From: Budorcas taxicolor | Taxonomy: Eukaryota; Chordata; Mammalia; Artiodactyla; Bovidae | DNA: 64,000 bases | Assembly (NCBI RefSeq): GCF_023091745.1 | Contig: NC_068913.1 | Coordinates: forward strand, 39,004,501 to 39,068,500 | Reading direction: 5' to 3' | Shown here: positions 12,192 through 22,889 of the stretch, piece after piece | Position numbering within the stretch: the first letter of the stretch is position 1 | Layout of the letters: each line of letters starts with the position of its first letter | Translations under genes and position numbers: made by a program | Notes under the pieces: model-generated | The model's database searches: none | Told to the model about the DNA's origin: nothing | Seen by the model: only the letters and a program-made list of their open reading frames with translations

Positions 12192-13149
12192 ACTTAACTA
12201 CCCAAGTGCTAAACTACATGAACAAAGCTTTCTTCATAGTGCTATAAACAGATGACTCTATATAGCTGTTCATGGGTTTATTGAAATTACATTATGCACA
12301 CTATAGCATGTATCTTTTTCCTTCCATTAAGGATTTGGAAATTGATATTTTCCCCTCAGTTCAGTTTCAATTATTCAGGGAAAAATCAAATGACAGAAAT
12401 GGTATGTATCTTTGGTGTTTAGAAAGAAAGTGACCCACATCTCATAATATTTATTTATCACTGAAAGCAGACTCCGCTACAGCTCTTCCAGGTAATTATG
12501 AGCTCAAGGGCTGGCATAAAAATGAGAAACCAAATAATTCTGCATGAGAATTTTTATCATAAAACTCAAAAAGAGTAGAGCACAGACATATGAGTAAAAT
12601 GTCAGGCACACTGAAAATCACTGTTGATAAATACTTGTTGAATTCATAATGGAACCAAATAAAACTTGTATCCAGTAGCATATGTAAGTAAAATTAATCA
12701 ATAATACATAAACAATTGAGTATTAATAAAAATACTATTTTTACTTTGTCTCTGAATGATATATTATGTTTGAGATACCATAGTCAGTGGAATACACTGC
12801 TAGATCTGATCTTTGATTTGATTCTTTTTTGTAAGCAGGATGATAACACTGTGATCTGTGTCTATCCAAAGGAAAATTCAAGATTTTGTATCTCTCCTGG
12901 CACACTCCTCCCTAGGAACAGGATGGAAAGAATACATTATTACTTTTAGCTTTTTTCAGCAGGATGGTCTTTTAGGGTAAAAACAAACCTACAGTGTATC
13001 AGGCTTATTAAACAAATGCACATTTCAAAGAGAAGTGAAATAGTAACTTATTCTGAAGCCAGCGGCTAAAATGAACTACCAAGTGGAGAAGTAAGTTTAC
13101 CTTGTCTTATTTCTCAACAAAAGCTATTGTTCCCCCATTTGTTTATTGT
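12192..13149. other. No feature recognised
   Basis: AT-rich DNA lies between the mariner palindrome and an old LTR-like repeat. A 77-codon frame at 12716-12949 has no known motif. Confidence 0.5.
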
Positions 13150-13612
13150 TCCCTGCATCAGTTGACTTGTGCTGTGCATCAAACCACTCCAAAGCTTGAT
13201 GACTTAAAGCATTCCAGTTTCTTTTGCTCACAGTTCTGTGGTTGGAATGGGCAGGATTTCTGGTGTGTGATAGCTTTGCTGATCGCTGCTGAGCTCTTTC
13301 AGGGCTCTGTGGACAGCTGCCAGGTTGGCGGGTTGCTGGAGGATCTAGAATGGCCTCACACACATCTGGCTATTGGCAAACGGTTGGCTAGTGAGCTGCG
13401 GGCTAATGCTCCTTCTCCATATGGCCCCTTATTCTCCAGCAGGTTAGCACAGACATATTCACTTAGTGGTCTAAGGTTTCCAAACACAGTAAGAGAGAGG
13501 AAGTCTCAGCAGGCAGACACTGATGAAGTCTCCACTTGTATAATGCTTGCACATATCCTGTTGGCCAAAGAGAAATACGTGGCTCAACACAGGTTTTTGG
13601 GGGTGAGGATTA
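13150..13612 (+). mobile_element. Old MaLR/MLT1-like LTR remnant
   Basis: The word order fits old MLT1-type LTRs: gcatcaaaccactccaaagc, gatgacttaaagcattcc, tgctcacagttctgtgg, atggcctcacacacatctgg, ccatatggccccttattctcc, agcaggttagcacag, then ctgttggccaaagag. The family is an ERVL-related non-autonomous LTR element. A 172-codon frame runs across it (13102-13620), but it follows the repeat and shows no protein-family motif, so I treat it as chance. The exact subfamily is not assigned. Confidence 0.5.
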
Positions 13613-14653
13613 CGCAGTGATGCAGATGCAGTAAAAGGAATTATTAGTGACATTTTGGTAGCAGTCACTCTCACTCTGTCTCTCCTTTTTATAACTTCTA
13701 TTTATTTTTCTTTTCTTTCTCTTTTTAGTTTTTTCAGAGTATGGATCTCCTTCTCATTGTATGTATTATGATCTTTGGAGATTACTTTCTTTACCATGGG
13801 AAAGATTTCTCTCCCATATCCCTATCCTTTCCATTTTCTTGTATTCATTCCCTTTTCCTAAGGGTGGAAAGTTAAATTACATTAAATTTTATTTTCCCAC
13901 TGTTATTAAGTAAAGGTATTTGACTAATATCAAATTAGAAAAACAGAATTGTTTCTCTTTCTATAGCTTTGTTCTTAAATCCTAAATAGTGCTGGGTACA
14001 AACTTGAGATGTCCTTCAGGCAGAACAAGGCCCAAATGATGAAAATTCTACACCAAGTAACTCAAGTTACTGAGGATTTAGTTTGCATTTCTATTTGGTA
14101 AAGAACTGGAAGGAGAAGGTTAATATTTGAAGATCAAGCTGTAATCCTGGTATTTACATATAAAAACATGAACAGTGATCAGAGGCAGTAGATCTTATAG
14201 TTCTAAAATTTACAATCTTAAGCCCATTTTTAAAGCTTTACCTAAAATGTTGTTTGTTTGTTTTTGTTTTCTTTTTTACTGATTTCCAGGAGCCAGTAAT
14301 GAAACTGATTAGAACTATTTTTTAAGTGATTTTATTTTATAAAATGTTAAGGTGACACTACTGTAAAAGATTAAAGTATTTTTCTGATAAAAGTAAGAAC
14401 CCAAGAAGAGAGGAGTGTCTGATCTATAATAAAGCAGTTATTTTTATTATTACCTATGAAAATTTAAAGGATAGCATTAATATATGCATGTCTTTATTTA
14501 TGATGAACTAGTTACTCAAAGAGGAAAGATAAGAAAGTCAAAACAGTATATGTTAAATAAGTTGAACTCCCTAATTTTGAAGGTTATATTTAATTGCAAA
14601 GGTCAAAGAAAATTACAAATATATATATAGCTAAATATACAAATATACTTAAG
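13613..14653. other. AT-rich DNA, nothing recognised
   Basis: A pyrimidine-rich stretch (13670-13735) and T-rich runs are seen. No gene or repeat family was recognised. Confidence 0.5.
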
Positions 14654-14666
14654 TCAAAATGTGTTT

Positions 14667-14795
14667 CTGGAGAAGGAAATGGCAACCCACTCTGGTATTT
14701 TGCCTGGAAAATCCCATGAACGGAGAAGCCTGGTAGGCTCAATTCCATGTGGTTGCAAAGAGTCAGACATGAATGGGCGACTTCACTTACACTTT
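14667..14795 (+). mobile_element. Bov-A SINE monomer with perfect 13-bp TSD
   Basis: One Bov-A unit runs from ggagaaggaaatggcaaccc through to gggcgacttcacttacactt. It is flanked by the exact repeat tcaaaatgtgttt at 14654-14666 and 14796-14808. The internal sequence has several CpG-type changes (cagacatgaatgggc for the usual cggacacgactgagc). Confidence 0.95.
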
Positions 14796-14808
14796 TCAAA
14801 ATGTGTTT

Positions 14809-16200
14809 ATCTTCATTTTATTTTTTAACTGCTGAAACAATTTTAAAATAGTGATAGCCAACTAGACTTCCCACCCTCATTCCCAGAATGTTGATTTTTT
14901 TGCCAAATGATGCCAATTTTTTTCTGTGACAAAATGTGTCTTAGGACAAATTAAACATTTGTGTATATGTTCATACACTGATACTTGTGGTATGAATTTT
15001 AATTATATTAGATATGGTAATCTATGAAAGTATGAATTTGACTAATTTGAAGATAGCTAAGAAAAGAGTTGAAGACAATAAAACTTGACAATGGGATTCT
15101 TCTTCAACAGAAGCATCTTATAGAAACCAATTCTGAGAAGTCCCTACAACTTTAAAACCAATTTTAAAAATAAACTAGCCAATGTTTATTGTAGCTTTTT
15201 TACTCAGGATATGTCATCCCTAGTTGTCACATTATTGCCTCTATTCCTCTAAAAGTAAGGTTGTTAAGAATGAGAAATCGACTTGTCTACTATCAAAAAT
15301 CTATAAAGTGTTGAAGCCAAAATTAAGAGTCCAAAGTTACTATACTAAAATTTGTTTTCTATCTGACAGTTTCTTATAAAACTTAAGTTACTTGCAACTC
15401 AAACATGAATGAGAGGTAAGTGTCAGTAGAATGGAACAATGCTCTAATCAGAAAAGCCATCAATCTAGGGAGAAGGTGAACTTATGTTCTGAGACCAATT
15501 CTGCTCAGATATGACAATTTTTAAAGACAAAAAGGGAGGGAGACTTTCAGTGGATCATTGAGGCAGAAGGTTGGGTTCTGCATCATTCCCCAAAGGCTGT
15601 GGACTAGCTGACCCTCTTCAGATGTTATCTTCCTGTACATTCAGCCTGTTGGATTGCTAAGGGGGCTCCTGAGTGTGGAGAGCTAGTCATTCTTTAACTA
15701 CTTAATTCTTCATTCTTACTTCTTTTAATCTAGCAAAATAATCAACAGGTTAGTAAGGTATGGTGTGTACTCAGGAGGCATAAGTCAGGAATTAGGATAC
15801 ATTGCCTAGTGATCTCATAATTAGGTTCTTTCAAGGAGTAACCTCTTTACTGTCAGTATGATAAAATGCAAGAATTCCAAAGATCTCATAAAATTTCCAC
15901 CCCTGGAAAATGAGAAAAAGGCTGACATTTGTTTGTTCGGTTTCAATATCCTGTAGCCTTAAGGCAAGGAAGCTGGAGCACAAATACTCTCAAAGTCTTT
16001 TCCACAAAGCAATATTAAAGGTTGACTATCAAGTGTATATTCTGGACATTGGTACACAAATTGATAATGAATTACAAAACACATGATGCATTGACTGTCT
16101 ACTCCCAGGAGGCATTATTCAGTTCATAATACTTTCTAAGCCTGTCGGTATTTTCTTTTTTTAAAATTATATGTGTTATTTTTCACCAGCCACAACATTT
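14809..16200. other. AT-rich DNA, nothing recognised
   Basis: No repeat family or exon could be recognised. The stretch 15540-15700 is somewhat less AT-rich but holds no long frame. Confidence 0.5.
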
Positions 16201-16204
16201 TCAT

Positions 16205-16450
16205 TCTTCTAGTACATCATTTCTGCAAACATATATTGAACAACAAATATGAGTCAGGGATACTTTCCTGTCAGTCCAGTGGTTAAGACTCCTTGCTTCT
16301 ACTGCAGGGGGTGCAGGTTCGATTCCTAGTCAGGGAACTAAGATCCTACATCTTGCATGGTACAGCCATAAAACGAAAAAAAAAAAAAAACTATGAGCCA
16401 GCTACTGAGTCAGATGCTAAAGTTACAGCAGTTACAATTACCCACCTTTG
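16205..16450 (+). mobile_element. L2-type remnant split by a CHR SINE
   Basis: Left part: ttctgcaaacatatattgaa and caacaaatatgagtcag. Right part, after the SINE: ctatgagccagctactgag, tcagatgctaaagttacag. Joined, the order fits the L2 segment 'aacatttattgagc..ctatgtgccaggcactg..gctaggtgct'. The SINE at 16258-16391 explains the break. Confidence 0.5.
16258..16391 (+). mobile_element. CHR-type tRNA-derived SINE (cetartiodactyl)
   Basis: The element reads tactttcctgtcagtccagt, ggttaagactccttgcttct, actgcagggggtgcagg, then an intact-looking Pol III B box ggttcgattcc at 16316-16326, gtcagggaactaagatcc, and a poly-A tail. It is flanked by tatgagtcag (16248-16257) and tatgagccag (16392-16401), a 10-bp TSD with one mismatch. 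It shares the tRNA-Glu-like head with Bov-tA but has no Bov-A tail. Confidence 0.82.
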
Positions 16451-17320
16451 TGCAGCCGATGGTTGATTGGAAGTAAGAAATTTGCATAAATGATTAACTT
16501 AACGATTGTTATATAACAGTAATGCCTAAGGAACAAAAATAAATAAGTTATTAGGAAGCAGGTATTTTAGTAAAAATGGTAGTGATATATTGGTGGAAAA
16601 CGTTTTAAAATATGCTACCAAAAGTGTAGTGCAGAGAACATTGACCCAAAAAGACCTGGGCATGGCATTCCAGGAATGCAGTTTTGTGAATGCAATTTTT
16701 TTCTGTAACACTCAAAGCTTTTTTTTTTTTAAACTCCTTACAATGTAATTTCCCCCCAGAATACAGGTTCATTTTAAAAAGTGGCTTTGTTCGCAGAATA
16801 TATTTTGAGAGGCTAAATAAGCAATGACTTTTTAGAGAAACTAAGTTCATTGCCCACTGAGAGATTTTAATTCTCTATTTTATTATATTTTCAAAGTTGT
16901 CCTCTATCTAAAATCCTAAGAAGTTTGAATGGTTTTATTTGGCATTGTTTTCATACATGATAAGTTGGACTGGTTGACAGATGAAGGGAGGAATGGTCAA
17001 TCTAGTTGAATTGATTCATTTTAAATTTAAAGTTGATGGATTGTATTTCTTTTTTGGTGAGTTGAATTTTAACATGGTTCCAGACAGATACCAAGTAGGA
17101 CTTGATTAATAGCTTTGACTCCTGTGGGCAAGAAGACTAATGTGAAAAGTTTTGTTTAGTTTAGGGACAGAGATTCTAAATGGGGATGGGAGAGTCATTT
17201 TTGAACAGTATGTATTTATATTTTCAAACCACGTAGTGAGGGACTCAGAGAATCCATTGAAGTTATTAGGAAGCAGGTAGAATAAAGGTAGACTGACATA
17301 TTTGAATTGAAGGAATAGAG
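16451..17320. other. AT-rich DNA, nothing recognised
   Basis: Poly-T at 16719-16730 and general AT-richness. Short antisense frames at 16526-16850 show no known motif. Confidence 0.5.
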
Positions 17321-17441
17321 CAGTGGTTCTTCAGTTTCCGATTAAGTAGGTCTGGGTAAAGACCCAAACACTGGCATTTCTAATAAATGGCTGGGTACTT
17401 CTACTGCCTGTAATCTGGGCACCACTCTATGAGACCCACTG
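17321..17441 (-). mobile_element. MER5-type hAT-Charlie DNA transposon remnant
   Basis: Starts cagtggttcttcagtttccg and continues attaagtaggtctgggtaaag, cactggcatttctaataaat, ending gagacccactg. This follows the reverse complement of MER5 with the terminal cagtggtt and ccactg. Flanks gaatagag and gcttagag agree at 6 of 8 positions, fitting the 8-bp TSD of hAT elements. It has an internal deletion relative to the full MER5A. Confidence 0.72.
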
Positions 17442-17598
17442 GCTTAGAGTATGTCTGGTTAAGAGTAGTAGCCTTTGAGTAAAAAAGGCATTAACATGAA
17501 AAAGAAAAGTGGTAAAGTAGTGGCAGAGGCAAAACAATGGCAAAAGAAAAAGAAGTGAGCAAAGTGTGTCAGGGACTTATTTCATGGTGTGCTTTGTT

Positions 17599-17883
17599 GC
17601 TGCTGCTGCTGCTGCTGCTGCTAAGTCACTTCAGTCGTGTCTGACTCTGTGCAACCCCATAGACGGCAGCCCACCAGGCTCCCCCGTCCCTGGGATTCTC
17701 CAGGCAAGAACACTGGAGTGGGTTGCCATTGCCTTCTCCAATGCATGAAAGTGAAAAGTGAAAGTGAAGTCGCTCAGTCCTGCCTGACTCTTAGCGACCC
17801 CATGGACTGCAGCCTATCACGCTCCTCCATCCATGAGATTTTCCAGGCAAGAGTACTGGAGTGGGTTGCCATTGCCTTCTCCA
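17599..17883 (-). mobile_element. Bov-A2 SINE, dimer, with (GCT)8 and 10-bp TSD
   Basis: Both monomers and the aatgcatgaaagtgaaaagtg linker are present. The trinucleotide run is (gct)8 at 17599-17622. The exact repeat gtgctttgtt occurs at 17589-17598 and 17884-17893. Divergence is low, so this is a recent copy. Such trinucleotide tails are often length-polymorphic. Confidence 0.95.
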
Positions 17884-17977
17884 GTGCTTTGTTAGAGTGC
17901 ATTTATAGAAAAGTGAATGTCCCCACAGTCCTACTGCCTTTACATTTTCACATAATTATCAAGTGATAATGACGATG

Positions 17978-18060
17978 CTGTTAGCTCCATGAAGTCAGGA
18001 GTTTTGCCTGTCCTGTTCATTGCTATGTGTGTTATACTGCCTCTGACTGCACAATTTATT
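17978..18060 (+). mobile_element. L2-type 3' remnant
   Basis: The order ttagctccatgaagtcagga, gttttgcctgtcctgttcat, tgctatgtg fits the L2 3' text 'agctccatgagggcagggac..ttgtctgttttgttcactgctg'. Short and diverged, so support is modest. Confidence 0.5.
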
Positions 18061-18824
18061 CAACCCACGGGCTATCTAAGGACTAGATTCTGACTCTCGG
18101 GAATCTGAAATGAGACACATAGAGTATGCCTGTCCACAGTGTACACTGGGGCTAAGAAGTGGACTGATTCCCCCAAAGGACGAGCAAGTGGGAATCAAGA
18201 ATAAACAGAGAAGCCAGTAGGTAGAGAGAAGAAAGCTTAGGAAGATGTAACCCCATCCTTGAGAGCAGCTGGTCTGCTTCAGATAATTTTCTTGTGCCAC
18301 TGAGATTTGCTCTACTTTTTACCTCTTCTTAGAGTCTTATAAGATTTTCTAATATCTTTTCTTGCCTTGAGAACCCCATGAACAGTATGAAAAGGCAAAA
18401 ATATATGACACTGAAAGATGAACTCCCCAGGCTGGTAGGTGCCCAATATGCTACTGGAGAGGAGTGGAGAAAAAACTCAAGAAAGAATGAAGGGACAAAG
18501 CCAAAGTGAAAACAATGCCTAGTTGTGGATGTGACTGGTGATAAAAGTAAAGTCCATTGCTGTAAAGAGCAATAGTGCATAGGAACCTGGAATGTTAGGT
18601 CCATGAATCAAGACAAATTGGAAGTGGTCAAACAGGAGATGGTAAGAGTTAACATTGACATTTTAGGAATCAACAAACTAAAATGGACTGAAATGGCAGA
18701 ATTTAATTCAACTGACCATTATATCTACTACTGTGGGCAAGAATCCCTTCGAGGAAATGGAGCACCATCATAGTCAACAAGAGTCCAAAATGCAGTACTT
18801 GGGTGCAAATGCAAAAATGACAGA

Positions 18825-19085
18825 ATGATCTCTGTTCATTTCCAAGGCAAACCATTCAATATCACAGTAAACCAAGTCTGTGCCCTGACCAGTAATGCTG
18901 AAGAAGCTGAAGTTGAATGGTTTTATGATGACATACAAGACCTTCCAGAACTAACACCCAAAAAAGATGTTCTTTTCATCATCGGGGACTGGAATGCAAA
19001 AGTAGGAAGTCAAGAGATACCTGGAGTAACAGGCAAATTTGGTCTTGGAGTACAAAATGAAGCAGGGCAAAGGCTAACAGACTGA
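18825..19085 (+). pseudogene. Endonuclease fragment of the older BovB copy
   Basis: An 86-codon open piece of the apurinic-type endonuclease. Visible motifs are FNITVNQVCALTSN near residues 12-25 and VLFIIGDWNAKVGSQ near 49-63. In the sister copy the first motif is QVYAPTSN, so the conserved Tyr is Cys here. The Asp and Asn of GDWN, needed for catalysis in this family, are kept. The frame ends at a stop after QRLTD. The protein would nick target DNA to prime reverse transcription, but this copy is inactive. Confidence 0.82.
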
Positions 19086-19726
19086 AGAGTTTTGCCAAGA
19101 GAACACACTCATCATAGCAAACACCTTCTTCCAACAACACAAGAGAAGACTCTAAACGTGGATATCACCAAATGGTCAATACTGAAATCAGATTGATTAT
19201 ATTCTTTTCAGCCAAAGATGGAGAAGCTGTATACAGTGAGCATAAACAGGACCAGGAGCTGACTTTGGCTCAGATCATGAACTCCTTATTGCCAAATTCA
19301 TATTTAAATTGAAGAGTAGGGAAAACCACTAGACCATTCAGGTATGACAGAATGTGGTCCACTGGAGAAGGGAATGGCAAGCCACTTCAGTATTCTTACC
19401 TTGAGAACCCCGTGAACAGTATGAAAAGGCACAATGATAGGACACCAAAAGAGGAACTCCCCAGGTCATTAGGTGCCCAATATGCTACTGGAGATCAGTG
19501 GAGAAATATCTCCAGAAAGAATGAAGGGATGAAGCCAAAACAAAAACAATATCCAGTTGTGGATATGACTGGTGATGGAAGCAAGAGCTGATGCTGTAAA
19601 GAGCAATATTGCATAGGAAGCTGGAATGCCAGGTCCATGAATCAAGGCAAATTGGAAGTGGTCAAACAAGATATGGCAAGGGTGAACGTTGACATTCTAG
19701 GAATCAGCGAACTAAAATGGACTTGA

Positions 19727-20092
19727 ATGGGTGAATTTAACTCAGATGACCATTTTACCTACTGCTGTGGGCAGGAATCCCTCAGAAGAAATGGAGTAGC
19801 CATCATGGTCAACAAAAGAGTCCAAAATGCAGTACTTGGATGCAATCTCAAAAATGACAGAATGATCTCTGTTCGTCTCCAAGGCAAACCATTCAATATC
19901 ACAGTTATCCAAGTCTATGCCCCAACCAGTAACGCTGAAGAAACTGAAGTTGAATGGTTTTATGAAGACCTAAAAGATCTTTTAGAACTAACACCCAAAA
20001 AAGATGTCCTTTTCATTATAGGGGACTGGAATGCAAAAGTAGGAAGTCAAGAAACACCTGGAGTAACAGGCAAATTTGGCCTTGGAATATAG
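19727..20092 (+). pseudogene. BovB endonuclease, 121-codon open piece (nested copy)
   Basis: Most of the endonuclease is readable: CCGQESLRRNGVAIMVNKRV near residues 14-33, FNITVIQVYAPTSNAEE near 57-73, and DVLFIIGDWNAKVGSQE near 92-108. The catalytic signature residues (Tyr of QVYAP, Asp and Asn of GDWN) are all present. The frame ends in TAG after FGLGI, where the older copy has CAA (VQNEAGQ); beyond the stop the frame resumes as NEAGQRLIEFCQEN and later QIDYILCSQRW. The normal protein continues into the RT domain, so this is a stop-disabled copy. True translation starts upstream of this Met. Confidence 0.88.
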
Positions 20093-20235
20093 AATGAAGC
20101 AGGGCAAAGGCTAATAGAGTTTTGCCAAGAAAATGCACTGGTCATAGCAAACACCCTCTTCCAACAACACAGGAGAAGACTCTACACATGGACATCACCA
20201 GATGGTCAACACCAAAATCAGATTGATTATATTCT

Positions 20236-21104
20236 TTGCAGCCAAAGATGGAGAAGCTAATACAGTCAACAAAAACAAGACCAGGAGCTGACTGTGGCTC
20301 ATATCATGAACTCCTTATTACCATATTCAGACTCAAACTGAAGAAAGTAGGGAAAACCACTAGACCATTCAGGTATGATCTAAATCAAATCCCTTATGAT
20401 TATACAGTGGAAGTGAGAAATAGATTTAAGGGCCTAGATCTGATAGATAGAGTGCCTGATGAACTATGGACTGAGGTTCATGACATTGTACAGGAGACAG
20501 GGATCAAGACCATCCCAATGGAAAAGAAATGCAAAAAAGCAAAATGGCTGTCTAGGGAGGCCTTACAAATAGCTATCAAAAGAAGAGAGGCGAAAGCAAA
20601 GGAGAAAAGGAAAGATATAAGCATCTGAATGCAGCGTTCCAAAGAATAGCAAGAAGAGATAAGAAAGCCTTCTTCAGCTATCAATGCAAAGAAATAGAGG
20701 CAAAGAACAGAATGGGAAAGACTAGAGATCTCTTCAAGAAAATTAGAGATACCAAGGGAACATTTCATGCAAAGATGGGCTCGATAAAGGACAGAAATGG
20801 TATGGACCAAACAGAAGCAGAAGATATTAAGAAGAGGTGGCAAGAATACACGGAAGAACTGTACAAAAAAGATCTCCATGACCCAGATAATCACGATGAT
20901 GTGATCACTAATCTAGAGCCAGATATCTTGGAATGTGAAGTCAAGTGGGACTTAGAAAGCATCATTAGGAACAAAGCTAGTGGAGGTGATGGAATTCCAG
21001 TGGAGCTCTTTCAAATCCTGAAAGATGATGCTGTGAAAGTGCTGCACTCAATATGCCAGCAAATGTGGAAAACTCAGCAGTGGCCACAGGACTGGAAAAG
21101 GTGA
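20236..21104 (+). pseudogene. BovB linker between endonuclease and RT (two open pieces)
   Basis: Open pieces at 20236-20628 (130 codons) and 20712-21104 (130 codons) lie in different frames. The first holds TTRPFRYDLNQIPYDYTVEV and NRFKGLDLIDRVPDELWTEV; the second holds RDLFKKIRDTKGTFHAKMG, EDIKKRWQEYTEELY and KASGGDGIPVELFQILKDDA. The frame change comes from a one-base loss near 20596 compared with the usual gccaaaagcaaagg. The second piece ends at TGA where other copies read TCA (RSVFIP). The region is the lysine- and arginine-rich spacer and the start of the RT domain. Confidence 0.82.
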
Positions 21105-21227
21105 GTTTTCATTCCAATTACAAAGAAAGGCAATGCCAAAGAATGCTCAAACTAACACACAATTGCACTCATCTCACATGCTAGCAAAGTAATGCTCAAA
21201 ATTCTCCAAGCCACACTTCAGCAATAG

Positions 21228-22412
21228 GTGAACCGTGAACTCCCTGATGTTCAAGCTGGTTTTAGAAAAGGCAGAGGAACCAGAGATCAAATTGCCAATA
21301 TCCACTGGATCATGGAAAAAGCAAAAGAGTTCCAGAAAAACATCCATTTCTGCTTTATTGACTATGCCAAAGCCTGTGTGGATCACAATAAGCTGTGGAA
21401 AATTCTGAAAGAGATGGGAACACCAGACCACCTAACCTGCCTCTTGAGAAATCTGTATGCAGGTCAGGAAGCAACAGTTAGAACTGGACATGGAACAACA
21501 GACTGGTTCCAAATAGGAAAAGGAGTATGTCAAGGCTGTATATTGTCACCCTGCTTATTTAACTTATATGCAGAGTACATCATGAGAAAGGCTGGACTGG
21601 AAGAAACACAAGCTGGAATCAAGATTGCCGGGAGAAATATCAATTACCTCACATATGCAGATGACACCACCCTTATGGCAGAAAGTGAAGAGGAGCTAAA
21701 AAGCCTATTGATGAAACTGAAAGAGGAGAGTGAAAAAGTTCGCTTAAAGCTCAACATTCAGAAAACAAAGATCATGGCATCTGGTCCCATCACTTCATGG
21801 GAAATAGACGGGGAAACAGTGGAAACAGGGTCAGACTTTATTTTTTGGGGCTCTAAAATCACTGCAGATGGTGACTGCAGCCATGAAATTAAAAGATGCT
21901 TACTCTTTGGAAGAAAAGTTATGACTAACCTAGATAGTATATTCAAAAGCAGAGACATTACTTTGCCAACGAAGGTCCGTCTAGTCAAGGCTATGGTTTT
22001 TCCTGTGGTCATGTATAGATGTGAGGGTTGGACTGTGAAGAAGGCTGAGTGCCAAAGAATTGATGCTTGTGAACTGTGGTGTTGGAGAAGACTCTTGAGA
22101 GTCCTTTGGACTGCAAGGAGATCCAATCAGTCCATTCTGAAGGAGATCAACCCTGGGTGTTCTTTGGAAGGAATGATGCTAAAGCTGAAACTCCAGTACT
22201 TTGGCCACCTCATGCGAAGAGTTGACTCATTGGAAAAGACTCTGATGCTGGGAGGGATTGGGGGCAGGAGGAGAAGGGGACGACTGAGGATGAGATGGCT
22301 GGATGGCATCACGGACTCAACGGACATGAGTCTGAGTGAACTCCGGGAGATGGTGATGGACAGGGAGGCCTGGTGTGCTGCGATTCATGGGGTCGCAAAG
22401 AGTCAGACATGA
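21228..22412 (+). pseudogene. BovB reverse transcriptase, 394-codon open piece (nested copy)
   Basis: RT motifs in order: GFRKGRGT near residues 11-18, motif A as CFIDYAKA near 42-49, motif B as VCQGCILSPCLFNLY near 100-114, motif C as YADD at 143-146, and the motif D region LNIQKTKIM near 174-182. The C-terminal region includes CELWCWRRLLRVLWTA and ends HGVAKSQT. A 6-bp deletion at about 21371 removes Phe-Asp after YAKA (other copies read YAKAFDCVDH). The first Asp of motif A and both Asp of YADD remain. The frame opens only after a TAG near 21225, so the RT is cut off from its N-terminal part. Confidence 0.92.
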
Positions 22413-22889
22413 CTGAGTGACTGAACTGAACTGATTCAGGTATGACCTAAATCAAATCCCTTACAGTAGAAGTGACAAATAGATTCCAGGATTAATAAGA
22501 TAGACAGTATGCCTGAAGAACTATGGCCAGAGGTTCATGACGTACAGAAGGCAGTGATCAAGACCATTCACAGGAAAAAAGTGTAAAAAGGCAAAATGCT
22601 TGTCTGAATAGGCCTTACAAATAGCTGAGAAAAGAAGAGAAGCTAAAGGCAAAGGAGAAAAGGAAAAATATACCCATCTGAATGCAGAGTTCCAAAGAAC
22701 AGCAAGGAGATATAAGAAAGCCTTCCTCAGTTATCAATGTAAAGAAATAGAGGAAAACAATAGAATGGGAAAGGCTAGAGATCTCTTCAAGAAAGTTAGA
22801 GACGCCAAGGGAACATTTCAAGCAAAGATGGCCACAATAAAGAAGAGAAATGGTATGGACTTAACAGAAGCAGAAGAGATTAAGAAGAA

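Larger units (their letters stand above)
19349..22433 (+). mobile_element. Younger BovB LINE, nearly full length, nested, 13-bp TSD
   Basis: The element spans about 3.09 kb from agaatgtggtccactggaga to gactgaactgaactg. It is flanked by the exact 13-base repeat attcaggtatgac (19336-19348 and 22434-22446), which identifies both ends. It carries the 5' region, the endonuclease, the linker and the reverse transcriptase in the usual order. Its tail is of the younger type (IFKSRD, EGMMLK, GGIGGRRRRG, SLSELRE). Interruptions include a stop at 20089-20091, frameshifts near 20250 and 20596, a stop at 21102-21104 and another near 21225. Inside the RT a 6-bp deletion removes Phe-Asp after FIDYAKA. Confidence 0.97.

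Noticed and set aside
13102..13620. 172-codon plus-strand open frame as a possible gene
   Set aside because: It follows an old MaLR-like LTR remnant, has no domain motif and no splice or start context; chance openness is more likely.
16258..16330. tRNA gene suggested by a B box
   Set aside because: The A and B boxes belong to a tRNA-derived SINE with poly-A tail and TSD; it lacks a proper acceptor stem and anticodon arm.
17599..17622. (GCT)8 run as a possible coding or disease-type triplet expansion
   Set aside because: It is the normal tail of a Bov-A2 SINE; the encoded poly-Ala run is meaningless.
20478..20894. 138-codon minus-strand frame with hydrophobic stretches
   Set aside because: Antisense of the lysine-rich BovB linker, which gives Phe/Leu/Ser-rich shadow peptides; not a membrane protein.
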